Origin: DATKFM01 sp963810485
Lineage (GTDB): Bacteria > Pseudomonadota > Alphaproteobacteria > Dongiales > Dongiaceae
Direction: 5' to 3'
DNA length: 64,000 nt
Assembly (NCBI GenBank): GCA_963810485.1
Contig: CAWENQ010000003.1
Coordinates: 868,001-932,000 of the forward strand
Below the pieces are notes generated by a model that was not told the DNA's origin, ran no database searches, and worked only from the letters and a program-made list of their open reading frames with translations. This document shows, piece after piece, positions 41,351 to 50,681 of this stretch (the stretch's first letter is position 1; each line of letters starts with the position of its first letter). The position numbers and the translations under genes are program-made.

Positions 41351-42684
41351 TGGAACCCCACAGCGGCGTCTGGTTCGGCTGGGATCCCTTCTGGGTCTCC
41401 ACCATCATCCTGATCATCACCTATGCGGTGATCATCACCGAGCGGGTCAATCGCGCCATCGTCGCCCTGCTGGGCGCCGGGGTGATGATCCTGGTCGGCG
41501 CAATCAACCAGGAACAGGCGGTCGAAGGCGTCGACCTGAACACGCTCGCGCTGCTGGTCGGCATGATGGTGCTGGTGGCGATCGCCAAGCGCAGCGGCAT
41601 GTTCCAGTACCTGGCGGTGTGGGCGGCCCGCGTGTCGCGCGGCAGCCCCTGGGCCCTGCTGGCGCTGCTGTCGGTGGTGACCGCCGTGCTGTCGGCGCTG
41701 CTGGACAATGTCACGACTGTCCTGCTGATCGCACCGGTGACTCTGGTCATCACCGATCAACTGAAAGTGCCGCCCTACCCTTTTCTGTTCACTGAGATTC
41801 TGGCGTCGAACATCGGCGGCACGGCGACGCTGATCGGCGATCCCCCGAACATCATCATCGGTTCGGCGGCCGATCTCTCGTTCAATGACTTTGTCGTGAA
41901 CCTCGCGCCGGTGGTGATCGTCGTCTTGATCATGCAGGTGCTCATCAACCATATCATCTGGGGCCGGAAGATGCGGGGCGATGCGGCAGCGCGCGCCAGA
42001 GTCATGTCATTCAACGCCAAGGAGGCGATCTCCGATTGGACGCTGCTCTATAAGTCGCTTTTCGTCATCGGACTGGTCATCGTCGGGTTCGTCTCCGCAC
42101 GCTTCATCGGCCTGGAGGCCGGAACGATCGCGCTGGCCGGGGCCGCACTGCTCCTGCTGCTGGATTGCTGGCCGCGGGACCGGGAGGCGCAGACCCACCG
42201 CATCAACGAGATGTTCGCGGAAGTCGAATGGGTGACGATCTTCTTCTTCGTCGGGCTGTTCATCGTCGTGGCCGGCGTCGAGCATGCCGGCCTGCTGGAA
42301 TGGTTCGCGGACGAAGTGCTGTCGCTCACCGGCGGCGAACTGGCGACGACGGCGATCGCCATCCTCTGGGCCTCGGCCATCCTGTCGGCGATCATCGACA
42401 ACATTCCCTTCGTGGCGACGATGATACCCGTGATCAAGAGCATGGCGCCCACCTTCGGCGGGCCGGAAGGACTGATGCCGCTCTGGTGGGCCCTTTCGCT
42501 GGGCGCCTGCCTCGGCGGCAACGGCACGCTGATCGGCGCCAGCGCGAACCTGACGGTTGCCGGCATCGCCGATCGCGCCGGCGTGCCGTTCCGCTTCATG
42601 ACCTTCCTGCTTCTCGCCTTCCCGATGATGCTGATGAGCATCATCGTCAGCACGGTCTACGTTTATCTCGTGCTTCTGCCCTGA
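41350..42684 (+). CDS. ArsB/NhaD-family ion transporter
   Basis: 444-residue polytopic membrane protein of the ion transporter superfamily, about 11 helices. Family motifs: LLDNVTTVLLIAPVTLVITD, ASNIGGTATLIGDPPNIIIG, and in the second repeat AIIDNIPFVATMIPVIK and LGACLGGNGTLIGASANLTV. Members export arsenite or exchange Na+/H+ or carry anions; no ars genes are near, so the substrate is open. ATG 41350 overlaps the CBS stop (TGATG); GTG 41347 is an alternative. The CBS partner gene suggests nucleotide control. Confidence 0.9.
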   Translation: MEPHSGVWFGWDPFWVSTIILIITYAVIITERVNRAIVALLGAGVMILVGAINQEQAVEGVDLNTLALLVGMMVLVAIAKRSGMFQYLAVWAARVSRGSPWALLALLSVVTAVLSALLDNVTTVLLIAPVTLVITDQLKVPPYPFLFTEILASNIGGTATLIGDPPNIIIGSAADLSFNDFVVNLAPVVIVVLIMQVLINHIIWGRKMRGDAAARARVMSFNAKEAISDWTLLYKSLFVIGLVIVGFVSARFIGLEAGTIALAGAALLLLLDCWPRDREAQTHRINEMFAEVEWVTIFFFVGLFIVVAGVEHAGLLEWFADEVLSLTGGELATTAIAILWASAILSAIIDNIPFVATMIPVIKSMAPTFGGPEGLMPLWWALSLGACLGGNGTLIGASANLTVAGIADRAGVPFRFMTFLLLAFPMMLMSIIVSTVYVYLVLLP

Positions 42685-42693
42685 CCGCTGCCG

Positions 42694-44076
42694 CTACGCC
42701 GCGCGGCGGGCGCCTTCGAGGGCGCCGAGATAGTTGCGGCGCCAGGTGACGATGGTGTTGCCGCGCAACGTCTGCATCATCGCCGACCAGCGCTCGCAGC
42801 GTTCGGCCAGCGGCATCGATAGCGCGCGGTTGAGCGCATCGGCGGTGCCGTCGATGTCATAGGGATTGACAATCAGCGCGCTCGTCAACTCGCGCGCCGC
42901 GCCGGCAAAGCGCGACAGCACGAGCACCCCCGGATCCTCCGGGTCCTGGGCCGCCACATATTCCTTGGCCACCAGATTCATGCCGTCGCGCACTGGCGTC
43001 ACCAGCCCGACGCGGCTGGTGCGATAGAAGCCCGCGAGCGTCTGGCGCGGGAATGGCTTGTTGAGATAGCGCACCGGCGTCCAGTCGAACTCGGCGTAGC
43101 GGCCGTTGATGCGGCCGGCCATGCCCTCGAGCTCGCGCCGGAGCGTGCGGTAGCGCGCCACATCGCCGCGGGAGATCGGAGCGATTTGCAGGAACGTGAC
43201 CCGGCCGCGGTCTTCGGGCCACCGCTCCAGCAGCGACTCGAACGCCTGGAACCGCTGTGTCAGGCCTTTGCTGTAATCGAGCCGGTCGACGCCGACGACG
43301 AGCTGCCGCTGACCCAGACTTTCCCGCAGTCGCTGCGCCTCCGGCTTTTTCTCCGCCTTCGCCGCCAGCTTGGCGAACTTCTCCGTATCGATGCCGATGG
43401 GAAAGGCGCCGATGCGCAGTGTCCGATCGCCGGCGACGAGCAATCCATCACCGTTCATCCTGTGGCCCGCTTCTTCGGTCATGTAGCGGACCAGGGAGCG
43501 GACGTCGTTGTCGGTTTGCAACCCCACGAGATCGTAAGCGCAGAGATCGGCCATCAGCTTGTCGTGACCCGGCAGCGTCGTGAATAATTCGGGTACGGGA
43601 AAGGGAATGTGCAGGAAGAAGCCGATGGGATTCCGAACGCCCTGTTTACGCAGGCCGGCCGCCAGGGAGATGAAATGGTAGTCATGCACCCAAATGAGAT
43701 CGTCGGGCTGCAGCAGCGCCGCGAGCTGCTTCGCGAAGGTTTCGTTCACCCGCAGATAGCCTTCGAATTCGTGCCGGCGCGCATCGATGAATCCGGGGCG
43801 GTAGTGGCAGATCGGCCAGAGCGCGCCGTTGGCGTATCCCAGATAGAATGTCTCATAGTCTTCGCGGCCCAGATCCACCGTTGCGTAGGTGATCTTGCCG
43901 CCAACCTCGATATCGGGCTTTTCCGAAGTGCTCTCGGCGACCTCGCCGCTCCAGCCGAACCAGAGCCCGCCGCGATCGGCCATCGCGTCGCGCAACGCCA
44001 CAGCCAAGCCACCCGCGCGCGAGGGCGTGTCGCGCGGCATGGCCACCCGGTTCGCGACGATCACCAGCCGCGCCAA
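42694..44076 (-). CDS. otsA: Trehalose-6-phosphate synthase OtsA
   Basis: 460-residue GT20 glycosyltransferase joining UDP-glucose and glucose-6-phosphate. Motifs: RLVIVANRVAMPRDTPSRAG with GGLAVAL (substrate loop), LIWVHDYHFISLAAGLRKQG, GFFLHIPFPVPELFTTLPG, VVGVDRLDYSKGLTQRFQAF, and VTPVRDGMNLVAKEYVAAQD. The start must be TTG 44076: it retains the first beta strand and has GGGAGG seven bases upstream, whereas the first ATG would remove the strand. It overlaps the glucoamylase gene by 16 bases and is the last gene of the operon. Confidence 0.95.
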   Translation of the reverse strand: MARLVIVANRVAMPRDTPSRAGGLAVALRDAMADRGGLWFGWSGEVAESTSEKPDIEVGGKITYATVDLGREDYETFYLGYANGALWPICHYRPGFIDARRHEFEGYLRVNETFAKQLAALLQPDDLIWVHDYHFISLAAGLRKQGVRNPIGFFLHIPFPVPELFTTLPGHDKLMADLCAYDLVGLQTDNDVRSLVRYMTEEAGHRMNGDGLLVAGDRTLRIGAFPIGIDTEKFAKLAAKAEKKPEAQRLRESLGQRQLVVGVDRLDYSKGLTQRFQAFESLLERWPEDRGRVTFLQIAPISRGDVARYRTLRRELEGMAGRINGRYAEFDWTPVRYLNKPFPRQTLAGFYRTSRVGLVTPVRDGMNLVAKEYVAAQDPEDPGVLVLSRFAGAARELTSALIVNPYDIDGTADALNRALSMPLAERCERWSAMMQTLRGNTIVTWRRNYLGALEGARRAA

Positions 44077-45860
44077 AATGCTGCCTCCCAGCTCTTCGAC
44101 AGACGCATCGCCGAGACGATGATGCCGACCATGGAGTAGGTTTGCGGGAAATTTCCCCAGAGTTCGCCGCTGACGGGATCAAGGTCCTCGGACAGCAAAC
44201 CGACATGATTGCGCCGCGACAACATTTCCTGGAACAGTTCCCGCGCCTCATCCGCGCGGCCGATGGCCACCAGCGCATCGATGTACCAGAAGGTGCAGAG
44301 ATTGAACGCGGTGGTCGGCACGCCGAAGTCGTCTTCGTTAGAATAGCGGAAAAGCTGGTGGCCGCGGCGGAGATCCTTGGTGATGGCGTCGACGGTGGAG
44401 ACAAAGCGCGGATCGTTGGCGGCGACGATGCCGACTTCCTGCATGAGCAATAGGCTGGCGTCCAGATCAGTGCCACCGAGCGAGGCAACAAAGCTGTTCC
44501 GATCAGCGTTCCAAGCGCCTTCGAGCACGCGGGTGCGCAAATCCTTCGCCGACTGCCGCCAGACCTCAGCCCGGCCATCGAGGCCAAGCACCGTGGCGAT
44601 CTTGGCCAGGCGGTCGCAGGCAGCCCAACAGAGCACAGCCGAATGGGTATGGATGCGCGCACGGGTGCGGAATTCCCAAAGGCCGGCGTCGGGCTCGAAG
44701 GCAAGCGCCTGGGCCTTCTCGCCGAGCTGCTCCAGCCGCTCGAACAGCGCGACGTCGCCCTGCCGTGGCAGGCGCCGGTCGAAGAACATCTGCGCCGCCG
44801 CCAGGACGACGCTGCCATAGCTGTCATGCTGGTTCTGCTCGACAGCGCGGTTGCCGATACGGACCGGGCCGAAGCCGCGATAGCCCGGCAGCGACGGCAC
44901 TTCGATCTCTTCCAACGGCAGATCTGGCACGATGCCATAGACCGGCTTGAGATGGCCGTTGGCTTCGCGGGCGCTGACCGTGGTGATATAGTCGAGGAAG
45001 CCTTCCATCGTGCGAGTGGCCCCCAGACGGTTCAGCGCCTGCACGACGAAGTAGGCATCCCGCAACCAGCAATAGCGGTAATCCCAGTTTCGCGAGGTCT
45101 GCGGCGCTTCGGGAATGGAAGTGGTCAAGGCGGCCACAACGGCGCCGGTCTCTTCGAAGCTGCAGAGTTTGAGCGTGATCGCCGCGCGGATCACCGCTTC
45201 CTGCCATTCAAAAGGCACGGAGAGATAGCGCACCCAATCCAGCCAATAATCGTTGGTGCGTTCCTGGAACTCCCGCGCCACACGCTGGATGGAATCCGCC
45301 AGCGCCTCGTCCGGTCCCAGGATCAGAATGACCGGCCGGGTCAGCGGAAACACTGCCTCGGTATTGACGTAGGAAATCGGCGCGTCCGTCGTGAGCCGCA
45401 GCGCGGTGGTCGGCGACACGTAGCGAACATGATTGCTGCCGAGCGTGCGTGTCGGCGTAACGCTGCCGTTTTCGAACAATGGGCGCACGCGAATGCGGAT
45501 GCGGCAGGCGCCGGTCAGCGGCTCGATGCGCCGGATCAGCATTCCCGGCCGGAAGATGCGGTCATACTGCTTGAAGCGTGGCGCGAAGTCGGTGATCTGC
45601 ACCGAGCTGCCGCGCTGATCCGCCAACGTCGTGGTGAGGATGGCGGAGTTCCGCTGATAGCTTTGCGTGGCCGAGGCGAAATCCTCGACCACCACATCGG
45701 CAAAACCCTGATCGCGCCCTTCGGGATCGTTCTTCAGCAGGCTGCAGAAGACAGGATCGCCATCCAGGCGCGGCAGGCAATACCAGACGATGCGGCCGAG
45801 CTGGTTGATCAGCGCCGCCACATGGCTGTTGCCGACAACGCCGAGATCGAGTCCGCTCAT
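44061..45860 (-). CDS. Glycoside hydrolase family 15 protein (glucoamylase/trehalase-like)
   Basis: 599 residues: an N-terminal beta-sandwich (about 1-230) and an (alpha/alpha)6 catalytic domain with TSRNWDYRYCWLRDAYFVVQ, FLDYITTVSAREANGHLKPV, GFGPVRIGNRAVEQNQHDSY and LLSEDLDPVSGELWGNFPQT, where the catalytic glutamates are expected. No signal peptide, so it acts in the cytoplasm. ATG 45860 overlaps the otsB stop. Bacterial GH15 proteins in ots clusters may hydrolyse trehalose or glucans; the precise substrate is not fixed by sequence. Confidence 0.92.
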   Translation of the reverse strand: MSGLDLGVVGNSHVAALINQLGRIVWYCLPRLDGDPVFCSLLKNDPEGRDQGFADVVVEDFASATQSYQRNSAILTTTLADQRGSSVQITDFAPRFKQYDRIFRPGMLIRRIEPLTGACRIRIRVRPLFENGSVTPTRTLGSNHVRYVSPTTALRLTTDAPISYVNTEAVFPLTRPVILILGPDEALADSIQRVAREFQERTNDYWLDWVRYLSVPFEWQEAVIRAAITLKLCSFEETGAVVAALTTSIPEAPQTSRNWDYRYCWLRDAYFVVQALNRLGATRTMEGFLDYITTVSAREANGHLKPVYGIVPDLPLEEIEVPSLPGYRGFGPVRIGNRAVEQNQHDSYGSVVLAAAQMFFDRRLPRQGDVALFERLEQLGEKAQALAFEPDAGLWEFRTRARIHTHSAVLCWAACDRLAKIATVLGLDGRAEVWRQSAKDLRTRVLEGAWNADRNSFVASLGGTDLDASLLLMQEVGIVAANDPRFVSTVDAITKDLRRGHQLFRYSNEDDFGVPTTAFNLCTFWYIDALVAIGRADEARELFQEMLSRRNHVGLLSEDLDPVSGELWGNFPQTYSMVGIIVSAMRLSKSWEAAFWRGW

Positions 45861-46612
45861 GCCGCGGCCTCTCGCCGCCCAGCAAGTTGCGCGAGCCAAT
45901 GACGTACCGCCTCGGGCGACGCGAATGCCGGCGGCCGCGATGCACGATACTCTCCAGCAACCGCCAAGGCGATTCCCCCCATCCGCTCGGCCTCGGTGAA
46001 GCCGTCTTCGTCGGTCCGGTCGTCGCCGATGTAGGCCGGCAGCCGCCCGGAGAAACGCTCCTGCGCCATGATCTGAAGTAACGCTGTCCCCTTGGTCCAG
46101 GTTCCGTCGCGAATGTCCCAAGCCATCTTGCTCGGAAAGATGCCAAGGCCTTGGTCGGCTTTGGTTAAAATGGCTTGCAGGCGGCGCTCGACCCCGGGGC
46201 CGATCTCCGGCGCGCGGCGATAGTGAACGACGATGCTGGCGGGCTTCTCCTCCAGCAACAGCGCCGGATGCTCGACAACGAGCTGCTGCAATGCGGCCTT
46301 CAAATCGGGATCAAGCAGCCGGGTAGAGCAGCGCACAATCGGTTGTCCGGGGCCGTGCCGCAGTTCGGCGCCGTGTTCACCGGCAGCGGTCAGACAAAGG
46401 GGCGCGAACAGGCGATCCAGAGTTGCGATCGTGCGGCCGCTGACCAGCGCCAGCGCACCCGACAGCAGCGGCTCGATGCGCTGCAGAGACCGCAAGAGGT
46501 CGGCTGGCACTTTGACGTCATCTGGAGTGGCGGCCACATCGAGAATTGTGCCGTCGACATCGAGGAACAGCGCCCATCGATCGGGATTGGTCAGGATTTC
46601 AGCCGGCTGCAT
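45857..46612 (-). CDS. otsB: Trehalose-6-phosphate phosphatase OtsB
   Basis: 251-residue HAD-superfamily phosphatase. Motif I is WALFLDVDGTILDVA with the nucleophile and acid/base aspartates; motif II includes LALVSGRTIATLDRLF; motif IV is AYIGDDRTDEDGFTEAERMG. AGEHGAELR and the HYRR segment are typical of OtsB. First gene of the operon, coupled to the GH15 gene by a 4-base overlap. With OtsA it makes trehalose, an osmoprotectant and stress solute. Confidence 0.94.
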   Translation of the reverse strand: MQPAEILTNPDRWALFLDVDGTILDVAATPDDVKVPADLLRSLQRIEPLLSGALALVSGRTIATLDRLFAPLCLTAAGEHGAELRHGPGQPIVRCSTRLLDPDLKAALQQLVVEHPALLLEEKPASIVVHYRRAPEIGPGVERRLQAILTKADQGLGIFPSKMAWDIRDGTWTKGTALLQIMAQERFSGRLPAYIGDDRTDEDGFTEAERMGGIALAVAGEYRASRPPAFASPEAVRHWLAQLAGRREAAA

Positions 46613-46870
46613 GTCCCCTCACGGTTGGACATTCACCGAGACGCCGCCCGGCTTCAGAGGTCACCTAGGTAGATTATCGTGGGATTACAACTGATATCGC
46701 CGTGGCACACCTGTCCGAAAATGAACACAGCCGCCTTCCGCTACTACCGAAATCGCGGCGCACCGGAGGTTCCGCCTCTGAGGCTATGCGCCGCATGGCC
46801 GGCGGCCGACGGGTCTTGCCGGGCATCGCCAATTCGAGTTAGCTCGCGGCAACAAACTGGGAGCGATCCA

Positions 46871-47464
46871 ATGGATCTGAGTGGGGAATACCGTATTGCC
46901 GCGCCGCGCGAGGCCGTGTGGAAGGCGCTGAACGACGCCGATGTGCTTCGCCAGTGCATTCCCGGCTGCGAATCCGTGGAGAAAACCTCGGACACCGAGT
47001 TCAACGCCAAGGTGCGCGCCAAGGTAGGCCCGGTGAGCGCGGGCTTCACCGGCAAGGTGACGATGTCGGACCTCGATCCTCCGAATGGCTATAAGATCTC
47101 CGGCGAGGGCCAGGGCGGCGTCGCCGGTTTCGCCCGGGGCGGCGCCGATGTGCGGCTGAAACCCGACGAGACCGGCGCCGGCACGATCCTCACCTATGCG
47201 GTGCAGGCGAATGTGGGCGGCAAGATCGCGCAGATCGGTTCGCGGCTGATCGAGAGCACGGCGCGCTCCATGGCCGAGCAGTTCTTCGGCAAATTCGCGG
47301 AGCTCGTCGTTGCGCAATCCGGCGGCACGGCCGCCGCCCAGGCAACACCTGCAGCGGCAGTCCCGGCGCCCAGCACCGCCCCAGGCGGTCTCAGCCAGCG
47401 CGTGTGGGTCACGCTGCTGATCGTCATCGTTGCCTTGGTCCTGCTCTACTTCGGCGTGAAATGA
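46871..47464 (+). CDS. coxG: Carbon monoxide dehydrogenase subunit G-like protein CoxG
   Basis: 197 residues. An SRPBCC-fold domain (about 1-145) with MDLSGEYRIAAPREAVWKAL, CIPGCESVEKTSDTEFNAKV and ESTARSMAEQFFGKFAELV is the CoxG signature. It is followed by an Ala/Pro linker and a C-terminal membrane helix (VWVTLLIVIVALVLLYFGVK), so it is tail-anchored in the inner membrane. CoxG is proposed to recruit CO dehydrogenase to the membrane. ATG 46871 is chosen; the upstream open frame is unsupported. Confidence 0.92.
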   Translation: MDLSGEYRIAAPREAVWKALNDADVLRQCIPGCESVEKTSDTEFNAKVRAKVGPVSAGFTGKVTMSDLDPPNGYKISGEGQGGVAGFARGGADVRLKPDETGAGTILTYAVQANVGGKIAQIGSRLIESTARSMAEQFFGKFAELVVAQSGGTAAAQATPAAAVPAPSTAPGGLSQRVWVTLLIVIVALVLLYFGVK

Positions 47465-47821
47465 TGTACCACCACTGAAGCCCGTATCCCACGGCAGTTT
47501 CAACTGCGGTGTGGGCACGAAACCGCCAATGTTGGGAGTCCGCACGAGGTCCAATCCAACGTCGATAGTCGTCACTAGTGCGATGAAGCTGTCACAGACG
47601 TCGATCGTATCGTTGCCGTCTGCCGGAAACTCGGGCGAAAAACCGTAATCACAACGGGTTACTACCTTTACGCCTTGACCTGACGCGGCAAGCTACCGAA
47701 ACTCAGCACAAAGCGGCGGGCCGGCAATCGGGCCCGAAAAGGGGTTCTGCGGACGGGCAACCGTCCGCTGTCATCCGGGGGGCATGGCCAAAGGCCGCCC
47801 CCATTTACAGGGAGGTCTTCT
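47465..47821. other. 357-base gap upstream of coxS with a leader hairpin
   Basis: No supported gene. A perfect 8-bp stem with GCAA loop (47749-47768) lies about 55 bases before coxS and would be in its leader RNA. A minus-strand open frame runs from 47575 back through coxG, but its content is the coxG shadow. The coxSLM promoter is presumably here. Confidence 0.5.
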
Positions 47822-48289
47822 ATGCCCACCGTATCCGTAACGGTGAACGGCCAGAAGCATTCGGGCGACGCTGAAGCCCGGACGCTCCTCGTTCACTTCC
47901 TGCGCGACAAGCTCGGCCTGACAGGCACCCATGTGGGTTGCGACACCAGCCAATGCGGCGCCTGCGTCGTGCATCTCGACGGAAAGGCCGTGAAATCCTG
48001 CACGATGCTGGCCGTCCAGGCGCAGGGCGCAAAAATCACTACCATCGAAGGGTTGGCCACGGACGGCAAGCTGCACCCGATGCAGGAGGCGTTCCGTGAG
48101 CATCATGGCTTGCAGTGCGGCTTCTGCACGCCGGGCATGGTGATGACTGCCCTTGATCTGGTGCAGAACCATCCCAATCCGACCGAGCAGCAGATCCGCG
48201 ACGGCCTGGAAGGCAATATCTGCCGCTGCACCGGCTATCATAACATCGTGAAGGCTGTATCCGCCGGCGCGAAGGCGATGGGGAGGTAA
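47822..48289 (+). CDS. coxS: Molybdenum hydroxylase small (2Fe-2S) subunit CoxS
   Basis: 155-residue iron-sulfur subunit. The plant-type cluster is THVGCDTSQCGACVVHLDGK with a fourth cysteine in KSCTML; the second cluster is LQCGFCTPGMVMTALDLV with GNICRCTGYHNIV. Both are complete, so electrons can pass from the molybdenum site to FAD. RBS GGGAGG precedes ATG. The order S-L-M differs from the M-S-L order of form I CO dehydrogenases and is that of form II enzymes. Confidence 0.95.
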   Translation: MPTVSVTVNGQKHSGDAEARTLLVHFLRDKLGLTGTHVGCDTSQCGACVVHLDGKAVKSCTMLAVQAQGAKITTIEGLATDGKLHPMQEAFREHHGLQCGFCTPGMVMTALDLVQNHPNPTEQQIRDGLEGNICRCTGYHNIVKAVSAGAKAMGR

Positions 48290-48291
48290 TC

Positions 48292-50670
48292 ATGGCTCAG
48301 CTCATCGGAACCGCGGTCAAGCGCAAGGAAGACTTCCGTTTCCTCACCGGCGGCGGCAACTATACCGACGACATCAACCGGCCGGGCCAGACCCACGCCT
48401 ATGTGGTGCGGTCGCCCCATGCCTGCGCCAACATCAAGAAGATCGACACCTCCAAGGCGAAAGCTGCGCCGGGCGTGGTCGCCATCTTCACCGGCGCCGA
48501 CTATGCCGCCGATCAGAAGGGCGGCCTGCCCTGCGGCTGGCTGGTCAAGAACAAGGACGGCAGCCCGATGGCCGAGCCGCCCCATCCGCCGCTGGTGGCC
48601 GACCGCGTGCGCCATGTCGGCGACCAAGTGGCCGTGGTGATCGCGGAAACCCGCGACCAGGCCAAGGACGCAGCCGAGCTGATCGATATCACCTACGAAG
48701 AACTGCCGGCGATCATTTCAACCGGCGATGCCATGAAGCAAGGCGCGGCGCAGGTCTGGGACCAGGCGAAGAACAACGTCTGCTACGATTGGGACCTGGG
48801 CGACAAGGCTGCCACCGAAGCGGCGTTCGCCAAGGCCGCCCACATCACGAAGATCGACATCGTCAACAACCGCCTGATTCCGAATGCGATGGAGCCGCGG
48901 GCGGCGATCGGCGAGTTCGACAAGGCGACCGGCGATTACACGCTCTACACCACCAGCCAGAATCCCCACGTCATCAGGCTGCTGATGGGCGCCTTCGTGC
49001 TGCAGATTCCCGAGCACAAGCTGCGGGTCGTGGCGCCCGATGTCGGCGGCGGCTTCGGTTCGAAGATCTACCACTATGCCGAAGAAGCGATCGTCACCTG
49101 GGCGTCTGCCAAGATCAAACGGCCGATCAAATGGGTCGCCGATCGCACGGAGTCGTTCCTCTCCGATGCCCATGGGCGCGATCATGTGAGCCATGCCGAG
49201 CTGGCGATGGACAAGGACGGCAAGTTCCTCGGCCTGCGGGTCCATACAATTGCCAATATGGGCGCCTATCTCTCCACCTTCGCGCCCTGCATCCCGACCT
49301 ACCTCTATGCGACCCTGCTGGCGGGCGTGTACACGACGCCGGTGATCTATGCCGAAGTGAAGGCGGTGTTCACGCACACCGTACCGGTCGACGCCTATCG
49401 CGGCGCCGGGCGGCCAGAAGCCACCTACCTGCTGGAGCGGCTGGTGGACAAGGCGGCCCGCGAGATGAAGATGGACCGGCTGGAGATCCGCCGGAAGAAC
49501 TTCATCCCCAAGGATGCGTTCCCGTACCAGACGCCGGTGGCGCTGCAGTATGACAGCGGCGACTATCAATCCACGCTCGATCTCGCCTTGAAGGCGGCGG
49601 ACTATGCCGGCTTTGAGAAGCGGCGAGGCGAGGCGAAGGCGAAAGGGAAACTGCGCGGCATCGGTTTTTCCACCTATGTCGAGGCCTGCGGCATCGCGCC
49701 GTCAGCGGTGGTGGGGTCGCTAGGCGCCAGGGCCGGCCTCTATGAGTCGGCAGGCGTCCGCGTGCATCCCACCGGCAGCGTGACGGTATTCACCGGCACC
49801 CACAGCCATGGCCAGGGCCATGAAACGACCTTCGCCCAGATCGTCGCGGATTCCCTTGGCATTCCCATCGAGAACATCGAAGTCTCCCATGGCGACACCA
49901 ACAAGGTGCAGTTCGGCATGGGCACCTATGGCTCGCGGTCGCTGTCCGTGGGCGGGTCGGCGCTGGTGAAGGCGCTGGACAAGGTGGTCACTAAAGCGAA
50001 GCGCATCGCCGCCCATCTGATGGAGGCATCGGTCGCCGACGTCGAGTTCAAGGACGGCAATTTCCGCGTGGTCGGCACCGACAAGACAGTGCCGTTTGGC
50101 ACGGTCGCTCTGACAGCCTATGTGCCGCACAACTATCCGATCACCGAGCTCGAGCCGGGTCTGGATGAAACCGCGTTCTACGATCCCCTGAACTTTACAT
50201 TCCCCGGCGGCTGCCATATCTGCGAGGTGGAAGTGGATCCGGAAACCGGCGTCACCAGCGTGGTGAACTTCACCGCCGTCGACGATATCGGCAAGGTGAT
50301 CAATCCGATGATCGTCGAAGGCCAAGTCCATGGCGGCGTCACCCAGGGCATCGGCCAGGCGCTGCTGGAGAGCTGCGTCTACGATACCAAGAGCGGCCAG
50401 CTCCTCACGGGCTCGCTGATGGACTACACCATGCCGCGGGCCGACGACCTGCCCAACTTCAAGGTGGCGACACATGCCACCATGTGCACCCACAACCCGC
50501 TGGGCTCGAAGGGTGTGGGCGAAGTGGGCGCCATCGGCTCGCCGCCGGCGATCATCAACGCGGTGCTGGATGCGCTGAAGGATGTCGGCGTGGAGGACAT
50601 CACCATGCCGGCCTCGCCACATCGTGTGTGGCAGGCGATCCAAAACGCTCAGAAGAAAGCCGCGGAGTAA
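48292..50670 (+). CDS. coxL: Molybdenum hydroxylase large subunit, form II CoxL
   Basis: 792-residue molybdopterin-binding catalytic subunit of the xanthine oxidase family. The active-site loop reads AYRGAGR (residues 368-374), the form II signature, rather than AYxCSFR of proven high-affinity CO dehydrogenases, so CO oxidation is not assured. VAPDVGGGFGSKIYHYAEEA and the catalytic glutamate region LGSKGVGEVGAIGSPPAIIN are present. The start is 2 bases after coxS with GGGGAGG. Substrate could be CO or another small aldehyde or heterocycle. Confidence 0.94.
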   Translation: MAQLIGTAVKRKEDFRFLTGGGNYTDDINRPGQTHAYVVRSPHACANIKKIDTSKAKAAPGVVAIFTGADYAADQKGGLPCGWLVKNKDGSPMAEPPHPPLVADRVRHVGDQVAVVIAETRDQAKDAAELIDITYEELPAIISTGDAMKQGAAQVWDQAKNNVCYDWDLGDKAATEAAFAKAAHITKIDIVNNRLIPNAMEPRAAIGEFDKATGDYTLYTTSQNPHVIRLLMGAFVLQIPEHKLRVVAPDVGGGFGSKIYHYAEEAIVTWASAKIKRPIKWVADRTESFLSDAHGRDHVSHAELAMDKDGKFLGLRVHTIANMGAYLSTFAPCIPTYLYATLLAGVYTTPVIYAEVKAVFTHTVPVDAYRGAGRPEATYLLERLVDKAAREMKMDRLEIRRKNFIPKDAFPYQTPVALQYDSGDYQSTLDLALKAADYAGFEKRRGEAKAKGKLRGIGFSTYVEACGIAPSAVVGSLGARAGLYESAGVRVHPTGSVTVFTGTHSHGQGHETTFAQIVADSLGIPIENIEVSHGDTNKVQFGMGTYGSRSLSVGGSALVKALDKVVTKAKRIAAHLMEASVADVEFKDGNFRVVGTDKTVPFGTVALTAYVPHNYPITELEPGLDETAFYDPLNFTFPGGCHICEVEVDPETGVTSVVNFTAVDDIGKVINPMIVEGQVHGGVTQGIGQALLESCVYDTKSGQLLTGSLMDYTMPRADDLPNFKVATHATMCTHNPLGSKGVGEVGAIGSPPAIINAVLDALKDVGVEDITMPASPHRVWQAIQNAQKKAAE

Positions 50671-50681
50671 GGGAGGACATC

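Noticed and set aside
46784..47575. 263-codon minus-strand frame covering coxG and the following gap
   Set aside because: His/Gly/Arg-rich shadow of coxG with no ribosome site; the part outside coxG (47465-47575) is too short to judge.
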